38,006 nucleotides of DNA from a virus, in the IMG/VR virus record IMGVR_UViG_3300024975_000032, positions 1 to 38,006 of that record; one strand, written 5' to 3'. How positions within the stretch are numbered: position 1 is the stretch's first letter; every line of letters starts with the position of its first letter. The notes under the pieces are model-generated. The model had not been told where the DNA came from. It saw only the letters and a list, made by a program, of their open reading frames with translations, and did not search any database. The position numbers and the translations under genes were made by a program. Positions 9,746-17,596 of the stretch are shown in pieces.

Positions 9746-10179
9746 CGTTGTTTAGCTCGTTCCCGTTCCGCCTCGGCTTTATCCTCGGCGATTTTGCGTA
9801 ACTCATTAAATGCCGTCATTGCGCCACGCTCGAATAAGTGGATGTCGTCCATTATTTCGACCTGCTCCGGAGGATAAGGATAACGTGGCGCAATAACTGC
9901 CATCACTGCGGTGTAATCCAGACCGGTCACGCCGTTATAGCCGTGCCGCCACTGGGTTTGACAAAACAAAAAAATATCCAGCGCCGGACCGGCATCATGC
10001 CAAACCCGAAAATCCTCTTTTAAGCGGCCGTTGCTCAAATACGCCTGATACCACTCCGGCCGGTCTGTCTCATCCCCAGGAGCAACCGATACCTTGCGAT
10101 CCGGCACGCCGAAAAACTCGGCATCGGTCATTTTGCGCGGCTCAGCTGCTGTAGATGATGCAGTAGGCTCCTGCATCAC
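9742..10179 (-). CDS. Tail assembly chaperone, T-part (made as a -1 frameshift extension)
   Basis: An open frame of 145 codons between the tail chaperone G gene and the tape measure, which is the place of the T part of the G/GT pair in long-tailed phages. It begins at a GTG/ATG with no clear ribosome site. The -1 frame stays open from the slippery sites at 10203-10224 into this frame, so the natural product is probably a G-T fusion of about 300 aa. The sequence is acidic, then basic and Lys/Arg/Glu-rich at the C-terminus (EDKAEAERERAKQR). Its stop overlaps the tape measure start. Confidence 0.75.
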   Translation of the reverse strand: MMQEPTASSTAAEPRKMTDAEFFGVPDRKVSVAPGDETDRPEWYQAYLSNGRLKEDFRVWHDAGPALDIFLFCQTQWRHGYNGVTGLDYTAVMAVIAPRYPYPPEQVEIMDDIHLFERGAMTAFNELRKIAEDKAEAERERAKQR

Positions 10180-10199
10180 CCAGTAGTAACCGGCCGCGA

Positions 10200-10652
10200 T
10201 TAGTTTTTTGCGCGCGTCTTTTTTTGTTCGGCTACGGTGATGCCTTTTTGCACCGCCAAAAACGCATCCTGGATGCCGGGTTGTATCCAGGGCTTTTTCA
10301 TCAGCGCCGCTTTAACAACCTCTGAAAACGCAATAACATTGCCAGATTCATCGGTTATCGGCCCGATCTCCTTGATGTAAGGCTCTGCATACTCATGAAT
10401 GGGTTTGCGCGCTTCTGCCGCGTCATCATCATCCATGACGAAATCTTTTTCACGCTCCATTTTGGCTGCAAGATGGCTTAGGCGCGCCCATTTTGCCGTT
10501 AATTTCCCCCAGTCTTCGCGATCCATGACTTCAACGGTGATGTCTAATTTGTGGGGGATAATTTTATCCCCAGGACCCGGTTCCTTAACGTCTACCGATA
10601 CGGTACGTGTAACTTCATCTTGTAAATCTTCTGTGCTTACTACTAATGCCAT
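10200..10652 (-). CDS. Tail assembly chaperone, G-part
   Basis: A 150-aa protein between the tail tube and tape measure genes. The N-terminus is a beta-rich segment (TVSVDVKEPGPGDKIIP), followed by a helical, Lys/Glu-rich body, as in tail chaperones of this class. It would bind the tape measure while the tail tube assembles. The frame ends in two A-rich slippery sites that give a longer fusion with the following frame. Start ATG 10652 has GGA about 9 nt upstream. The sequence family is not recognised by name; the call rests on position plus the frameshift signal. Confidence 0.75.
   Translation of the reverse strand: MALVVSTEDLQDEVTRTVSVDVKEPGPGDKIIPHKLDITVEVMDREDWGKLTAKWARLSHLAAKMEREKDFVMDDDDAAEARKPIHEYAEPYIKEIGPITDESGNVIAFSEVVKAALMKKPWIQPGIQDAFLAVQKGITVAEQKKTRAKN
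10203..10224 (-). promoter_or_regulatory. Programmed -1 ribosomal frameshift site (two slippery heptamers)
   Basis: On the minus strand the last codons of the upstream frame are CAA AAA AAG ACG CGC GCA AAA AAC TAA. They contain A AAA AAG (10224-10218) and A AAA AAC (10209-10203), both in the correct register for tandem -1 slippage, the second directly before the stop. After either slip the reading continues CTA ATC GCG GCC and runs, without a stop, into the GTG at 10179. This matches the G to GT arrangement established in lambda and many other long-tailed phages. Confidence 0.8.
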
Positions 10653-10673
10653 GACTATTTCCAGTTAAAAAGG

Positions 10674-12500
10674 TTACTGCAAAATAAAAATAACTTCGTT
10701 ATTACCTGTGCCGTGTGGCGGTATGTTGAGCTCAAGCGTCGTCATCTTTACACCATCTTTTTCTGAATCGCTCGGATTCAGCAGTTGGACTGCTTTTTGG
10801 AACAACGCGCTTTGCTCGCCGATCGGACCATGCGTAAATAACATCGGCCCGATAACCGCATTTCTCACGTCCGAATAAATATCGAACTCAGATTGCAAAG
10901 GCGAGCGGATCATGATCGAGCCTTTCGCCTTACGGTCTTTGATATAAACGCTCTCGTCGCCGATGTCGTTCGAATGCACCAGTTCGTTACCTAAATCAAC
11001 GCTAATCTTATTGGCGACCGCGTCGGCATAGCCGTGCAAAATCAGGTTCTTGGTGTTGGCGTAATTGACCGGCAACGGCTCAACCCAGGCTGTTAAGTCA
11101 AACGCCGGAAAAGCCGCATCCTCGTAGCGATCCACCAGACCTTGGTAGCTGAATTTAATCAGCGGGATGGCGCCGGACGAATAGTCGAACGAGACATTGC
11201 CGCGCGCGTAGGTAAACGAATGCAGCGCGCCATCATCGAAATAGTAAAACGTGTTGCTGAGGTGGTTGTCAGAAACCGGCGCATATTTAACATAAGGATT
11301 CATCCGGTACGTAGTCGTTGCGGTCGGCCTGCGCGGCAGAGCCGGCGTAATCGAGGCCATTTTGCTAGTGCCGTTGTAAGCGTAAATTAACCGGTCAACC
11401 GTCAGCGTATATAACGTGGCCGAGGTGGTAACAAACTTTAACGGCGATTTCAGCGTCAGCAGACGCGTCGTGCCGTTGAAGGCAATCACATCGCGCTGCT
11501 CCGATACGACAAAGGTGCTGGCATCGGTCGGCGCTGTGCCGATTTTGGTCTGTAGCGTTGCCCGGCGAGTGCCGACGTCGTAAAGAACAATCTTGCGCAA
11601 TTCCGGAGCCGCCGCGCCGGTGGTGATCTCGATATCGCAGCCTTGGACGTTGCTGGTGCCGACCTCGCTCAACGGCAGATAAATGTCGTTGACAGTGGAA
11701 ACAGAGAAACCGGCGCTGACAATCGTGCCGGCAAAATGCTCGATCCTTGCCGACATGCCGACATAATAATCATTGACATGCTGCACGGTGTACGTCACCA
11801 ACAGCGGAGCCTCCGCAAACGGTGTCGTCACCGTCGCTATTTTTGTGGTGCCGTCATAGGCACTGATCACCGACGATTCGGCACCGACTACAACGGTCAT
11901 GCCGACATAATAATCATCTTCCGCCGATGCGGTCGTGGCGAAATTAAGATCGGTCGTGGTCGATCCGGCTTGCAAGGTGCCGGTATGCTCGGCATCGGTC
12001 GCGGCCAATTTGACCAGCGCTTTATCGGCCGATCCGGGCGCTTGCGCGGTGCCGGACGCCATGCCGACCTGCACCGATAACCCGGCATAGGCGTCATCGG
12101 TCGCCGAGGCGCCGCCCGCCAGTTTCAACAGATTGACGGTGCCGCCCTGGGCCGTACCGGTCACCGCCGTGGCCGAGGTGGTTCTTGCCATAGCGCAACC
12201 GCGCACCAGCGGATCATAAGCGGGAGTTGCGCCCGGCTTTGGCACGCCTTCCGCATCGCCGCCCATCGCCAGGGCGACATCGATGTCGATTTGCGCATCG
12301 AAACTGGCCACTATTTTGATACTGCCGCCCATGAAAGGACGGATCGGGTTGCGGTCGATGGTTTTAGCTTTCAGCGGCTCGACTTTCAGCGTTTCGGCAT
12401 AAATGCCGATGGCCGTCTCCAGCGATCCTGCAAGGCCCGGCGTTGATTCGGGTTGAACCAGGATAAAGCGTTTCGAGTCTAATCTTGGGTTAGTTGGCAT
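10674..12500 (-). CDS. Major tail tube protein with inserted repeat domains
   Basis: A 608-aa protein, about twice the length of ordinary tail tube proteins. Residues 1-105 and about 400-608 form the probable tube core; similar proteins occur in B3/D3112-like siphophages. Residues about 110-400 are a repeat-rich insertion: DDAYAGLSVQVG, DDYYVGMTVVVG and NDYYVGMSARIE recur, as do AYDGTTKIATV, AFNGTTRLLTL and AYNGTSKMASI. These look like beta-sandwich decoration modules on the tail surface. Start ATG has AGGAG 9 nt upstream, and it overlaps the preceding small gene by 11 nt. Confidence 0.85.
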   Translation of the reverse strand: MPTNPRLDSKRFILVQPESTPGLAGSLETAIGIYAETLKVEPLKAKTIDRNPIRPFMGGSIKIVASFDAQIDIDVALAMGGDAEGVPKPGATPAYDPLVRGCAMARTTSATAVTGTAQGGTVNLLKLAGGASATDDAYAGLSVQVGMASGTAQAPGSADKALVKLAATDAEHTGTLQAGSTTTDLNFATTASAEDDYYVGMTVVVGAESSVISAYDGTTKIATVTTPFAEAPLLVTYTVQHVNDYYVGMSARIEHFAGTIVSAGFSVSTVNDIYLPLSEVGTSNVQGCDIEITTGAAAPELRKIVLYDVGTRRATLQTKIGTAPTDASTFVVSEQRDVIAFNGTTRLLTLKSPLKFVTTSATLYTLTVDRLIYAYNGTSKMASITPALPRRPTATTTYRMNPYVKYAPVSDNHLSNTFYYFDDGALHSFTYARGNVSFDYSSGAIPLIKFSYQGLVDRYEDAAFPAFDLTAWVEPLPVNYANTKNLILHGYADAVANKISVDLGNELVHSNDIGDESVYIKDRKAKGSIMIRSPLQSEFDIYSDVRNAVIGPMLFTHGPIGEQSALFQKAVQLLNPSDSEKDGVKMTTLELNIPPHGTGNNEVIFILQ

Positions 12501-12699
12501 GGTGCTTGGCTCCTTTGCTGGTTTTTAGTGCCGCTTCAGGTGCTGCGGGCTCTGGTTTTAATTCGGGTTCCGGCGCTGGAGCGGCGGCTTTAACCGGCTT
12601 AGTAAGTGGCGGCGGTGTTTCACCGTCTAAAAACCACTCGTCGCGTTCGGCGCAATACCAGCCGGACTTGCCGGATTGTTTATAGTCATCAAAGGTCAT
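12490..12699 (-). CDS. Small Pro/Ala/Glu-rich phage protein
   Basis: A 69-aa protein. Start ATG 12699 overlaps the previous stop as TGATG. The N-terminus contains a short folded-looking part (SGKSGWYCAERDEWFLDGE), followed by a low-complexity tail of alternating Pro, Ala, Glu and Lys. It lies between the tail terminator candidate and the tail tube gene. No function is recognised; a linker or minor structural role is possible. Confidence 0.6.
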   Translation of the reverse strand: MTFDDYKQSGKSGWYCAERDEWFLDGETPPPLTKPVKAAAPAPEPELKPEPAAPEAALKTSKGAKHHAN

Positions 12700-13121
12700 C
12701 ACTGTCTCCGTGATAATTTAAAAATCAATTCAGTTTCGTAAAAAGGGTGGCGTTCGCCCATGTCGGGGAAAGTTTCGTAATCGTCAAAAATGATCGTGTT
12801 ATTGCCGATCAGGCCTTCTTTAATGATCGGGACCAGCAACTCGGCCGCTTCGGCAACGCGCAAATGCCCCAGCATCACATCATTGACAATCGCTTTTTCG
12901 TTGACGCCGATAATGACGCTAATCAGTTCTTGATTGGCGATATCCTTGTTTTTAGACTTAACCGGCACATAGCAAATGCAGGGATAATCGTTAGCATTGG
13001 GACTGCGCTTATAGCCGATGAGGTGTTTGGCCGGCTTGTCGTAATGGGCGATAAAAAAATCTTCCAGGGGCACGTCGCTTTTAATGCGGTTGCGTAGATC
13101 CAACAGGGCATCGAGAGCCAT
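12699..13121 (-). CDS. Probable tail terminator / tail completion protein
   Basis: A 140-aa alpha/beta protein just before the tail tube gene, the usual position of the tail terminator in siphophages. It starts with a helix (LDALLDLRNRIK) and has several short strands ending in ETELIFKLSRR. The upstream gene overlaps by one base (stop and start share 13121). The assignment is from position and size; the family is not recognised directly. Confidence 0.6.
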   Translation of the reverse strand: MALDALLDLRNRIKSDVPLEDFFIAHYDKPAKHLIGYKRSPNANDYPCICYVPVKSKNKDIANQELISVIIGVNEKAIVNDVMLGHLRVAEAAELLVPIIKEGLIGNNTIIFDDYETFPDMGERHPFYETELIFKLSRRQ

Positions 13122-13474
13122 CAGCCGCGCCCCAGCATTACCGTACCGTAACCGCCGGAACCGGCGACAGCGGCTAAACCTAACGACTCACGGGTGATCT
13201 GTTTCGCCAACAGCTCGGCAGTTTTCTGGTATTCCTTGGCTTTATCCATCAGCAACGAGTTATCGCTCATCGCGCCTTGGATCCCCGCTAAGCGGATCGC
13301 CCAGGTTGCCGCCAGTGTTTTCAAGCGGTCATTGGGCAAGGTCACATCGGCGGGATCGATGCCGCGCTCCCACAGCACGCCGTCCACATAGACATCGGCG
13401 TCTTCAACATTGGCTTGTGTCACCGTTACAGCGGGATCGACGCAATCGGTTGTTTGTGCGTATTTACTGGCCAT
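13121..13474 (-). CDS. Probable head-tail connector protein
   Basis: About 117 aa from ATG 13474, which has AGGA 9 nt upstream; an upstream TTG at 13480 is less likely. The sequence has an N-terminal all-helical part (NDRLKTLAATWAIRLAGIQG, then KAKEYQKTAELLAKQI), as in connector adaptors that join portal and tail, and a Gly-rich C-terminus. Position among head-completion genes supports the call. Exact family not recognised. Confidence 0.6.
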   Translation of the reverse strand: MASKYAQTTDCVDPAVTVTQANVEDADVYVDGVLWERGIDPADVTLPNDRLKTLAATWAIRLAGIQGAMSDNSLLMDKAKEYQKTAELLAKQITRESLGLAAVAGSGGYGTVMLGRG

Positions 13475-13925
13475 TGGCAATAATCCTCGCTAAAACAGAC
13501 AGGGCGGCGGCTTGCAGGTGCTCGCCACGCGCAGCGCTATCGGCAAAAAAGAACGGGTGCGGTCGACTGCCGGGATGATTGATTACCCTGGCAAAACCAA
13601 ACCCAGCACCGCCGCCCACGGGGAAACGCAACGCTTGCCGGTTTCTAGGGCGAATCACATGCGGCTGAGTGCCCTGTTCGACAAATCCGGCATACGCCGC
13701 ATTGGCATAAACGTCAGCACTATCATTGCCGGCAGGTCGCCAACCGATCGATTGCGCCAATTGACCGCTACGGCCGGTAAAGCTCCGGCCGGATTGAATC
13801 AGGTCCAGGGTGTCGTCAACATAACTCTCAGCCATCGCATTAGCGACAAGCTGAGCGTTTCGTGGATTACGCAACGCGGCCAATACCGACGGCGCATTAC
13901 CCAGGTCGAAAGTGATGCTGCTCAT
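13464..13925 (-). CDS. HK97 gp10-like tail completion protein
   Basis: A 153-aa protein. The pattern YANAAYAGFVEQGTQPHVIR, then a Gly-rich loop and HPGSRPHPFFFADSA, is typical of the HK97 gp10 / phage morphogenesis family that completes the head-tail joint. An RS-F-T-GRSGQLAQSIGWR segment precedes it, also usual in this family. It overlaps the next gene by 11 nt. The start ATG lies one base after the stop of the upstream gene. Confidence 0.8.
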   Translation of the reverse strand: MSSITFDLGNAPSVLAALRNPRNAQLVANAMAESYVDDTLDLIQSGRSFTGRSGQLAQSIGWRPAGNDSADVYANAAYAGFVEQGTQPHVIRPRNRQALRFPVGGGAGFGFARVINHPGSRPHPFFFADSAARGEHLQAAALSVLARIIANGQ

Positions 13926-14276
13926 CTAGCCCCTGGCCTCATTTGAATCCGAGGCCGTCCCATTGGCGGCGTCCCCGTTAGCCACTGCCGCTGATGATGC
14001 ATCATCAGCGGCAGCAGCAGAGCCATCAGTAGTTTCCGCATGTTCGCCCTCGCTTTGCTGTTCCCGATCAACGACCCAACCGCCGACCTTCCAGTTTTCG
14101 ACTTCAGACGAATGCACATCGGCAGTGGTCGGACCGGCATAACCTTCAGGCGCATCATTGAGGCACATACATACCAACCCAGAACCTTCCTTTTCCGGTG
14201 GGGTTTTATCCTGGTCAACGGTCGATGTTTCTGCTTGCGAACCACCAACCGGTTTATCTTTCTTAGTAGCAGCCAT
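13926..14276 (-). CDS. Acidic low-complexity phage protein between coat and connector genes
   Basis: A 116-aa protein, Lys-rich at the N-terminus with a central folded-looking part (LVCMCLNDAPEGYAGP, then VENWKVGGWVVD) and an Ala/Asp/Ser-rich disordered C-terminal 45 residues. It lies 5 nt after the coat gene. A small head accessory or decoration protein would fit, but nothing in the sequence proves it. No clear ribosome site is visible, which suggests translational coupling. Confidence 0.55.
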   Translation of the reverse strand: MAATKKDKPVGGSQAETSTVDQDKTPPEKEGSGLVCMCLNDAPEGYAGPTTADVHSSEVENWKVGGWVVDREQQSEGEHAETTDGSAAAADDASSAAVANGDAANGTASDSNEARG

Positions 14277-14281
14277 GACGA

Positions 14282-15427
14282 TTAACCCAACAACAGCGTA
14301 ATATGCTCTGACTTGATGGCTTTCCAGCCCCAGGCAAGCCGCACATGAATAACGTTTTGCAAAAATTGCTTATAAAGCGCGATTTCAAACGTTAAACCGG
14401 TGACCGGATCGGTCAGCATAAAAGTATCGACTGCCACGTCGCCGCCTCCGGGCAAAGCGGGCGCGCGTGTCGCCAACACAATCGCATTGCGATGGAAAGC
14501 CAAATTAGCCCGATAACCATTACCCAGCGCCATGGCGACATCGTCGGCCAACGCTTTACGTAAGCCGGGCTTGTTCAGCGCCAGCGATCCGGCCGCTAAA
14601 GCCGTGCCGACAACGTACTTATCGGTATCGCCGGTAAACGTCACCACATCGCCCGCCAACACCGTACCGGTTCCGGTATCGACAGCGATACCGGTATCGC
14701 CGACCGCGTAACCGGCAAGTAAATTAGTCTGGTAGGCTGCGCCGGTGCCTTTGGTGTGAGCCAGCACTTGCGCCGAATTATGCAAGGCCAGCCCCTCAAC
14801 CTCGGTCAACGTGCCTTTACGCAACAGCTCATCAGTACCGGCCTCATTAGCCTTGAATAGCCCTGACTGCTTGCCGCGAATATTGAACATGCCGGACGAT
14901 CCAATGACCAAATGCCGGTCACCTTTAGGTGCGCCGTTGTCATCCAGGATTTGCTGCACCCCGGCGAAGTCGGTCAAGTCGCCCGCTGTAGCGAACGGCG
15001 TGGTTCCGGCTGTACCATAGGCGCGAGATGCAAACTTATAAGCGCCAGCCAGATCGGTTTCGATTTCGTTAGCCAGTTGTCGGAATGCCTGTTCGAACTG
15101 TTGCTTTAGGGTATCGTCAAAAGTACCGGCATTTTTCATGCCCAACGTTTGCTCGCCGTTCCATCGAATCGGGATATGCTTGGATTTAGTAATCTTAATA
15201 CCGACATTACCGACAGTTTGATCCCCGGTGTCGGGCGGAGCAGCCCCCGGCGTATTATCGGCAGCCGTACCGATGCCGGCGACCGGAACCAGAACCTCCT
15301 GATCCAACGCCGCGCGCTCAACCATGGAGTTTCGTGATACCGCAGGAATAAAACCGACCAATTCGCGCGATACTACGTTCAGCGCGGCGTACATAGTCGG
15401 GATAAGATTGGTTAACGTATTAGCCAT
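14282..15427 (-). CDS. Major capsid protein, P22 coat family
   Basis: A 381-aa protein that forms the capsid shell. The start (MANTLTNLIPTMYAALNVVSRELVGFIPAV) is characteristic of the P22 gp5-type coat family (split here by motif: NLIPTMYAAL and VSRELVGFIPAV). The middle has KITKSKHIPIRWNGEQ and the N-terminal and C-terminal HK97-fold parts, and residues about 240-300 form a Thr/Asp/Gly-rich inserted domain. AGGA lies upstream of ATG 15427. It follows the scaffold gene by 32 nt. P22-like coat proteins are not those of Mu itself, so the head genes are mosaic relative to Mu. Confidence 0.9.
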   Translation of the reverse strand: MANTLTNLIPTMYAALNVVSRELVGFIPAVSRNSMVERAALDQEVLVPVAGIGTAADNTPGAAPPDTGDQTVGNVGIKITKSKHIPIRWNGEQTLGMKNAGTFDDTLKQQFEQAFRQLANEIETDLAGAYKFASRAYGTAGTTPFATAGDLTDFAGVQQILDDNGAPKGDRHLVIGSSGMFNIRGKQSGLFKANEAGTDELLRKGTLTEVEGLALHNSAQVLAHTKGTGAAYQTNLLAGYAVGDTGIAVDTGTGTVLAGDVVTFTGDTDKYVVGTALAAGSLALNKPGLRKALADDVAMALGNGYRANLAFHRNAIVLATRAPALPGGGDVAVDTFMLTDPVTGLTFEIALYKQFLQNVIHVRLAWGWKAIKSEHITLLLG

Positions 15428-15458
15428 GGGTTTTTCCTATCTGTTTGAGTAATGGAGA

Positions 15459-16064
15459 TTAAACGACGGCGCCGCCGTCTTTAATGAATTTGTTTCTAGC
15501 GGCAGCGTCCAGCTTTTCGAACTCTGCTCTGGCAAGCTGCTTGCCGCCGTCTATGTTTTGAGGAGTCCCTGAACCCGTGTCGCCCTGGGCCTTGGCCAGA
15601 AATGGTTTTTCTGTCAGCAATGCTTTAACGGCATCAGCGACAGGTTTGCCGTCGATAGTAACGTTGTCTTTATCGTCAACCACGGCCTTGCCGGCCAACA
15701 GGTCTTTAATAATCGCCGGATCAAGCGCTTCCGTAGACGCCGCCAATAATGCGTTACCAATCGCCGCCTGCTCATACTTGGTTTTGTATTTTTGCTCTCC
15801 GGCCTTATGACTGTCCGCCAGTTCCTGCAACTTACCCTGCTGTTGTAGTTGAGCCTCGGTAAACGCTTTTAAGTCACCGTGACCGGTCGCCTCTTTAAAC
15901 TGAGCATTGAATTGCTCTTGCTGTTTCGTGAGGGCTTGATTGATTTGTGCCTGCACATCCGCAGCCGGAACACCGGCTGCGGGGGTGATAGTGGAGGTTG
16001 GGTTATTCGCGCCGCCTGTCCCGGCATTTTCGGGATTGGCGTTTGGATCGGTAGGTTCTGCCAT
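15459..16064 (-). CDS. Capsid scaffolding protein
   Basis: A 201-aa, highly charged, helical protein immediately before the coat gene. It has a Pro/Asn/Thr-rich disordered N-terminus, then a Gln-rich coiled-coil segment (QINQALTKQQEQFNAQFKEA), and a Lys-rich C-terminus (DAAARNKFIKDGG). These are typical of internal scaffolds that shape the procapsid and then leave. No protease domain is visible. GGAG lies 8 nt upstream of the ATG. It is the first gene after antirepressor module 1 and its terminator. Confidence 0.75.
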   Translation of the reverse strand: MAEPTDPNANPENAGTGGANNPTSTITPAAGVPAADVQAQINQALTKQQEQFNAQFKEATGHGDLKAFTEAQLQQQGKLQELADSHKAGEQKYKTKYEQAAIGNALLAASTEALDPAIIKDLLAGKAVVDDKDNVTIDGKPVADAVKALLTEKPFLAKAQGDTGSGTPQNIDGGKQLARAEFEKLDAAARNKFIKDGGAVV

Positions 16065-16123
16065 TTTTCGGACTCCGGCTTAGGGTAAATTCAAATGTCC
16101 GGTACAGAATAAACAACGCGCAT

Positions 16124-16165
16124 AAAAAAGCCCCGACGGAACAAGTTCCGCGGAGCTCTTCGGGC
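16124..16165 (-). terminator. Rho-independent terminator closing antirepressor module 1
   Basis: Read on the minus strand, a GC-rich stem (GCCCGA with TCGGGGC) encloses an inner palindrome GGAACTTGTTCC and is followed by six T. The core GGAACAAGTTCC (16138-16149) is shared exactly with the terminator closing module 2 at 24538-24549. It sits between the small paralog gene and the scaffold gene, inside the late gene run. Confidence 0.75.
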
Positions 16166-16334
16166 ATTAAGAATTAGATCAGCAATAAAGTTAAGTAATA
16201 ATACCTAGTCAACATCGACAGGAACCCATTTAAATTGCACTTAATTTTAACGATAATAAAAAAGTACTACCGTAGGCTGGCTTAGGTATTTTTTGCGCCT
16301 GTAACGCGTTATTTTTTGGGGAGTATAAACCCAA
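16166..16334 (-). promoter_or_regulatory. AT-rich non-coding gap with a possible promoter
   Basis: A 169-nt AT-rich stretch between the small paralog gene and the terminator. On the minus strand TTGACT (16212-16207) and TTTATT (16189-16184) are separated by 17 nt, a possible sigma-70-type promoter. It lies directly before the terminator at 16165-16124, so it would give only a short transcript unless the terminator leaks. A weaker hairpin with flanking A and T runs lies near 16258-16292. No gene is seen. Confidence 0.35.
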
Positions 16335-16565
16335 TCACCTGGCCGAGCGAATATTAACGATTTTGCCTGATTTCAGCACCACTTCCAGCTGTTCGCGGGC
16401 GAGCTGGCTCTCAGCATTCAAAAACGCTAACAGCCCGGCCAGACGGTCGCGGTTGACCGCATGCAAATCGGTCTCGGGTATCAGCAGATCGCTAACCGCT
16501 TGCTGACATGAGGCAATATGATTAAGCCGGTCCAGGGCTTCAATCAATGGATTTTGCGGGCTCAT
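16335..16565 (-). CDS. Small conserved protein of antirepressor module 1 (paralog of 24686-24910)
   Basis: A 76-aa helical protein whose start overlaps the antirepressor stop (ATGA), so the two are probably coupled. It shares about 70 percent identity with the 74-aa protein of module 2, including SDLLIPETDLH/TDLLIPETDLH and VNRDRLAGLLAFL. No membrane segment or known domain is seen. Its repeated linkage to an antirepressor suggests a joint role in induction or host take-over. The 73-aa Icd protein of the P1 ant operon is a functional comparison only; no sequence relation is claimed. Confidence 0.75.
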   Translation of the reverse strand: MSPQNPLIEALDRLNHIASCQQAVSDLLIPETDLHAVNRDRLAGLLAFLNAESQLAREQLEVVLKSGKIVNIRSAR

Positions 16566-17365
16566 TGTTCGCCATCCAGTTGCGCTAAACGGGACAGCAG
16601 CGCAGAGCGTTCGGCCTCTACCAGGGTTTCCAGGGCTTCCTCGACCGACTCACGCGGCAAGGCCGTCTGTGACGCGGACAGTGGGTACTTACCGTTGATC
16701 AATAAACTCACTGCCGTCGTTGAAATGCGCAGTGTCCGGGCGATGTCGCCCATGCTCATGCCTTGTGCCCTGAGCGCCAACACCTGAGCCTCTATCGCAC
16801 GGGTTACCTTGATCTTGCCTTTCTGGTTAATTTCCAGCAGGCCGATATAGCGGGCGGTGACTTCGAGTTTTTGCGCTTGCTGCACTGATACTTCGGCCAA
16901 AGTGCCCATGTGGGTTGCCATCGTGGTCATCACGCTTTCAAGACGATCCAGGCGAGCTTCAACGCTGGCGGGTGCGGCTGGCGTAGCTTGGGGCGCGGGC
17001 TGGCGACCTTTGACTAAAGCTGCATAGGCGCGGATGACCTGCAAATGGAAGGTTGGACTGACCCACATCGCATAAGGGTAAACCAGTTCCTCGACCACAT
17101 AAGTCCCCTGGTCCATGAAGAAGCTTTTGACGATATTGACAGGTTCAATATGGACTTTATCGGTTTCAGGATTTCCTGAATCCGATAAAATCAATGAGTT
17201 ACGCAATTCTGTGATAAATTCTTGGGTTTGCTGATTACGTAACCAGTAACTTGGAGAATGACGGCTTGCGCCGCCTGATGCTTTATGCAAATCAACAAGG
17301 TTAAAACGGCCTTGCTTATCCTGACGGATGGTGATGTTAGCTATGACGGGTGTTAATTGGTTCAT
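16562..17365 (-). CDS. KilA-N domain antirepressor (module 1)
   Basis: A 267-aa protein. Residues about 5-115 match the KilA-N DNA-binding domain (GRFNLVDLHKASGG, RHSPSYWLRNQQTQEFI, GTYVVEELVYPYAMWVSP). A Pro/Ala linker and a coiled coil follow. The C-terminus has a helix-turn-helix (ALRAQGMSMGDIARTLRIS, then AVSLLINGKY). Such proteins relieve repression or act as regulators in phages. Start ATG 17365 has AAGGAGA upstream. It is preceded by a c4-like RNA and leader and followed by the small paralog gene. The lytic-switch role is from family knowledge; the target repressor is not in the window. Confidence 0.85.
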   Translation of the reverse strand: MNQLTPVIANITIRQDKQGRFNLVDLHKASGGASRHSPSYWLRNQQTQEFITELRNSLILSDSGNPETDKVHIEPVNIVKSFFMDQGTYVVEELVYPYAMWVSPTFHLQVIRAYAALVKGRQPAPQATPAAPASVEARLDRLESVMTTMATHMGTLAEVSVQQAQKLEVTARYIGLLEINQKGKIKVTRAIEAQVLALRAQGMSMGDIARTLRISTTAVSLLINGKYPLSASQTALPRESVEEALETLVEAERSALLSRLAQLDGEQ

Positions 17366-17513
17366 GATAGTTCTCCTTGTGAAAAATTAAGAAGACCATC
17401 GCTTAGTTGCTTGGGCGATGGACTGACACAGGTTGCAACAACCGCCCACAAGGAAGCGGCCCGCGCGAACGCGGCCTGTGCCAGCCCACCATAAACTGAA
17501 AAACGGTAGACAT
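17366..17513 (-). promoter_or_regulatory. Antirepressor leader, target of the c4-like RNA (module 1)
   Basis: A 148-nt untranslated stretch between the RNA terminator and the antirepressor start. On the minus strand TTGCAACCTG (17438-17429) can pair with GGATTGCAA of the c4-like RNA (17568-17560), 8 of 9 positions including one G-U. A second possible pairing joins GCTGGCACAGG of the leader (near 17482-17472) with CCAGTGCCGG of the RNA. The leader also has hairpins of its own. Pairing would be expected to control ribosome access or continued transcription, as in P1. Confidence 0.6.
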
Positions 17514-17591
17514 AAAAAAAGCGCTGTGATGCGCTGGCATCTTGTGGTTATAAACGGGGTTGCAATCCCGGCACTGGATTTTGCCAGAGCG
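17514..17591 (-). ncRNA. c4-like antisense RNA upstream of antirepressor (module 1)
   Basis: About 78 nt from the predicted start near 17590 to a T7 run ending at 17514. It begins with a hairpin GCTCTGG-CAAAAT-CCAGTGC, has a conserved GGATTGCAACC segment, and ends with a terminator (AGCGC-ATCACA-GCGCT then T7). The hairpin with loop CAAAAT and the GGGATTG segment are also in the module 2 RNA. Length and position match the 77-nt P1 c4 RNA, which is cotranscribed with, and antisense to, the ant leader. Rfam has a C4 family (RF01695, as I recall it). Not checked by search. Confidence 0.75.
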
Positions 17592-17596
17592 GGATC

